Below, in pieces: positions 62,789 through 64,000 of a DNA stretch of 64,000 nt. This DNA comes from Xanthomonas sp. 3793. Lineage in GTDB: Bacteria; Pseudomonadota; Gammaproteobacteria; Xanthomonadales; Xanthomonadaceae. Numbering within the stretch: position 1 is the first letter of the stretch; each line of letters starts with the position of its first letter. The translations under genes and the position numbers were made by a program. The notes beneath the pieces were generated by a model, which did no database searches, was not told the origin of the DNA, and saw nothing but the letters and a program-made list of their open reading frames with translations. The stretch covers positions 124,001 to 188,000 of the forward strand of contig NZ_JANTYU010000007.1 of assembly GCF_024806835.1 (NCBI RefSeq), read 5' to 3'.

Positions 62789-63352
62789 GCAGGGTCAGGT
62801 CCATTGGAAATAGAGGCACAGGATCGCATGACCCTGCGCGGGCGTCGGCAGAACGCTGACGTGGCGCGCGCCGTCGCCGCACCAGACAGTTGGCTGGTGG
62901 TTCTGTCGAAGAACGAAGACACCGCGTCGCGCGGCTTGCCGTTACGGGTTGAAACCTCTGCGCACCGACCAACTTGACTGGTCCTTGCCCGCCCACCGTC
63001 GCGGGACCCTGTGGCGGCATGGATGCCGTCACGGAGCTTACATGGACGTACTTGCAGCGTGTCCCGCGAGCGTGGGCGGGCAAGGACCCTGCAGCAAACG
63101 TGCAGACCACGCTGTCATCCCACGCATCAGCTTCGCAACGTCAGGAAGTCGAGCTTCAACCGTGGCGACGCTCAGGCGCACGCACCTGAGCGGCCTTCCA
63201 CTCAGATAGCGGAGTCGACGTATGAGTCCCGTTCCTGGAAAGCGGCAGGGCGGCGCACCAGATCGATGGTGAGCCACAATGACACGATGCCGGCGCAACA
63301 TCCGCCCGGTGCACGCCCCGCTGCGCGACATTCCCGCAGCGGGGCCAAGCGC
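62789..63352. other. 564-bp intergenic region with an inverted-repeat element
   Basis: Holds the inverted repeat at 62981-63087. The remaining bases have no convincing gene. Confidence 0.55.
62981..63087. repeat. 107-bp inverted-repeat element with 27-bp arms
   Basis: Left arm starts GTCCTTGCCCGCCCACCGTC and ends GCGGGAC at 63007; right arm 63061-63087 is its complement with two mismatches. The 53-bp centre starts CCTGTGGCGGCATGGATGCC. The form suggests a miniature mobile element or a long RNA hairpin. Confidence 0.75.
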
Positions 63353-63988
63353 TTACGGGAACGCGGGCGGGTTGGCCTGCCAGGCCGCGAAGACCTCGGC
63401 CAGGGTGGCGCGCTCTGCCTCGCGCCAGTCCGGCAGCAGGCTGGCGTAGTTGGCGGTGCTGCCCCAGCGGTCGGGCCAGGTGCGCACGGCCGCCGCATAC
63501 CACTCCACCGCCTCCTGCTTGCGCCCGGCCCGCCACAACGCCAGTGCGGCGGTGGTTGGCAGCCATGCCGGCGTGGCCGGACGGCCGTTGGCCAGGTTGG
63601 CCCACTGCTGCAGCGCCTTGTCTGCGTGATCGGCACGTAGCAGGTCCCAGCCATAGTTCCAGGTGATGGCCCGGTACTGCTGGCTGCCATTGGACACCAG
63701 GGCCAACGCGCCCTGGTACAGCTCATCGCCCAGTTGCGTCCGTCCGCCGGCATAGGCCAGCGACGCCAGCTGGGCGCGGGGCTCGGCGGCGCGTGCGTCA
63801 CGCTGCACCATCGCGGCCAGGCGGTCGACCACGGCATCGCCCTGCCCCGGCACCGCAACCACCGTCTTGGTGGTGCTGCGGTCTTCGTCGAAATAGAACT
63901 CCTTGGGCTTGGGCAGGCTCTGTGCCTGCGCCAGCGACCACGCGCCTCCAAGCAGGGCCAAGGCGGCCCATGCGTATTTCCTTTTCAC
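63353..63988 (-). CDS. Exported TPR-like hypothetical protein
   Basis: 211 residues from a GTG start. The signal peptide is MKRKYAWAALALLGGAWSLAQAQ. The mature part has tetratricopeptide-like helices: AVVDRLAAMVQRDARAAEPRAQLASLAYAGGRTQLGDELYQGALALVS, ITWNYGWDLLRADHADKALQQWANLANGRPATPAWLPTTAALALWRAGRKQEAVEWYAAAVRTWPDRWG. It resembles xanthomonad proteins found next to TonB genes, but the neighbour is outside the window. Function is unknown. Confidence 0.8.
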   Translation of the reverse strand: MKRKYAWAALALLGGAWSLAQAQSLPKPKEFYFDEDRSTTKTVVAVPGQGDAVVDRLAAMVQRDARAAEPRAQLASLAYAGGRTQLGDELYQGALALVSNGSQQYRAITWNYGWDLLRADHADKALQQWANLANGRPATPAWLPTTAALALWRAGRKQEAVEWYAAAVRTWPDRWGSTANYASLLPDWREAERATLAEVFAAWQANPPAFP

Positions 63989-64000
63989 TGTGTTTTCCCC

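Overview
The window looks like a chromosomal segment of a Xanthomonas species (gammaproteobacteria, Lysobacterales/Xanthomonadales). This rests on high GC, an Ax21-family outer-membrane protein carrying the peptide AENLSYNFVEGDYVRTP, an OleA whose active-site spacing matches the X. campestris enzyme, and intergenic repeat families (GTAG-ended palindromes, GGGGATT/GGGGAAT heptamers, CCCTCTCCCGC hairpins) of the kind seen in xanthomonads. The exact species cannot be fixed by reading. I see no prophage, insertion sequence, CRISPR array, tRNA or rRNA. Most of the window is core genome, and most of the novelty is in the spaces between genes.

Layout. 1-4.1 kb: a truncated Dcp-type lipoprotein peptidase, isoaspartyl peptidase, an AT-richer DUF7660 gene, an acyltransferase, ArfB and a DUF2059 protein. 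4.5-8.2 kb: minus-strand TruC, cupin, UbiB and UbiJ. 8.5-10.1 kb: D-Ala-D-Ala ligase overlapping a GNAT acetyltransferase. 10.2-17.2 kb: the ole locus for long-chain olefin synthesis (oleA, oleB, oleC, oleD) with a fic gene between oleA and oleB and a convergent YkgJ-type gene between oleB and oleC. 17.2-27.1 kb: a repeat-built secreted protein, TrmL, an MFS transporter, two related proteins made of a ~55-residue module, a sigma-54-type two-component pair and PoxB. 27.4-31.4 kb: Ax21 protein and the gpsA-secB-rhodanese-thioesterase run. 31.6-38.9 kb: a GT25 glycosyltransferase, hemD-hemX-hemY and FadI. 39.5-40.9 kb: two periplasmic Cu/Zn superoxide dismutase lipoproteins. 41.4-47.8 kb: a complete nitrogen-control locus transcribed as glnA, glnK, amtB, ntrB, ntrC. 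47.8-64 kb: UppP, a META-domain lipoprotein, YbhB, a degenerate TPR-sulfotransferase, a YheT hydrolase, PlsC, a hotdog thioesterase, a compact parA-sixA-yceI-phospholipase D operon, an AEC transporter and hypothetical exported proteins.

How it fits together. The nitrogen locus shows its own wiring: a -24/-12 promoter 47 bp upstream of glnA, two NtrC palindromes three helical turns apart farther upstream, and another NtrC palindrome over the ntrB start. OleABCD forms one pathway: head-to-head condensation of acyl-CoAs, ketone reduction, beta-lactone formation and decarboxylation. UbiJ/UbiB act in ubiquinone synthesis, and PoxB and the respiratory chain use the quinone.

The less usual items are: a four-unit 172-173 bp tandem array of GTAG palindromes; a 14-copy heptamer tract occupying the place of the ribosome-binding site of a thioesterase gene; a compound repeat present in opposite orientations 36 kb apart; a pair of neighbouring proteins built from four copies of an unrecognised module; and a Fic enzyme inside the olefin locus.
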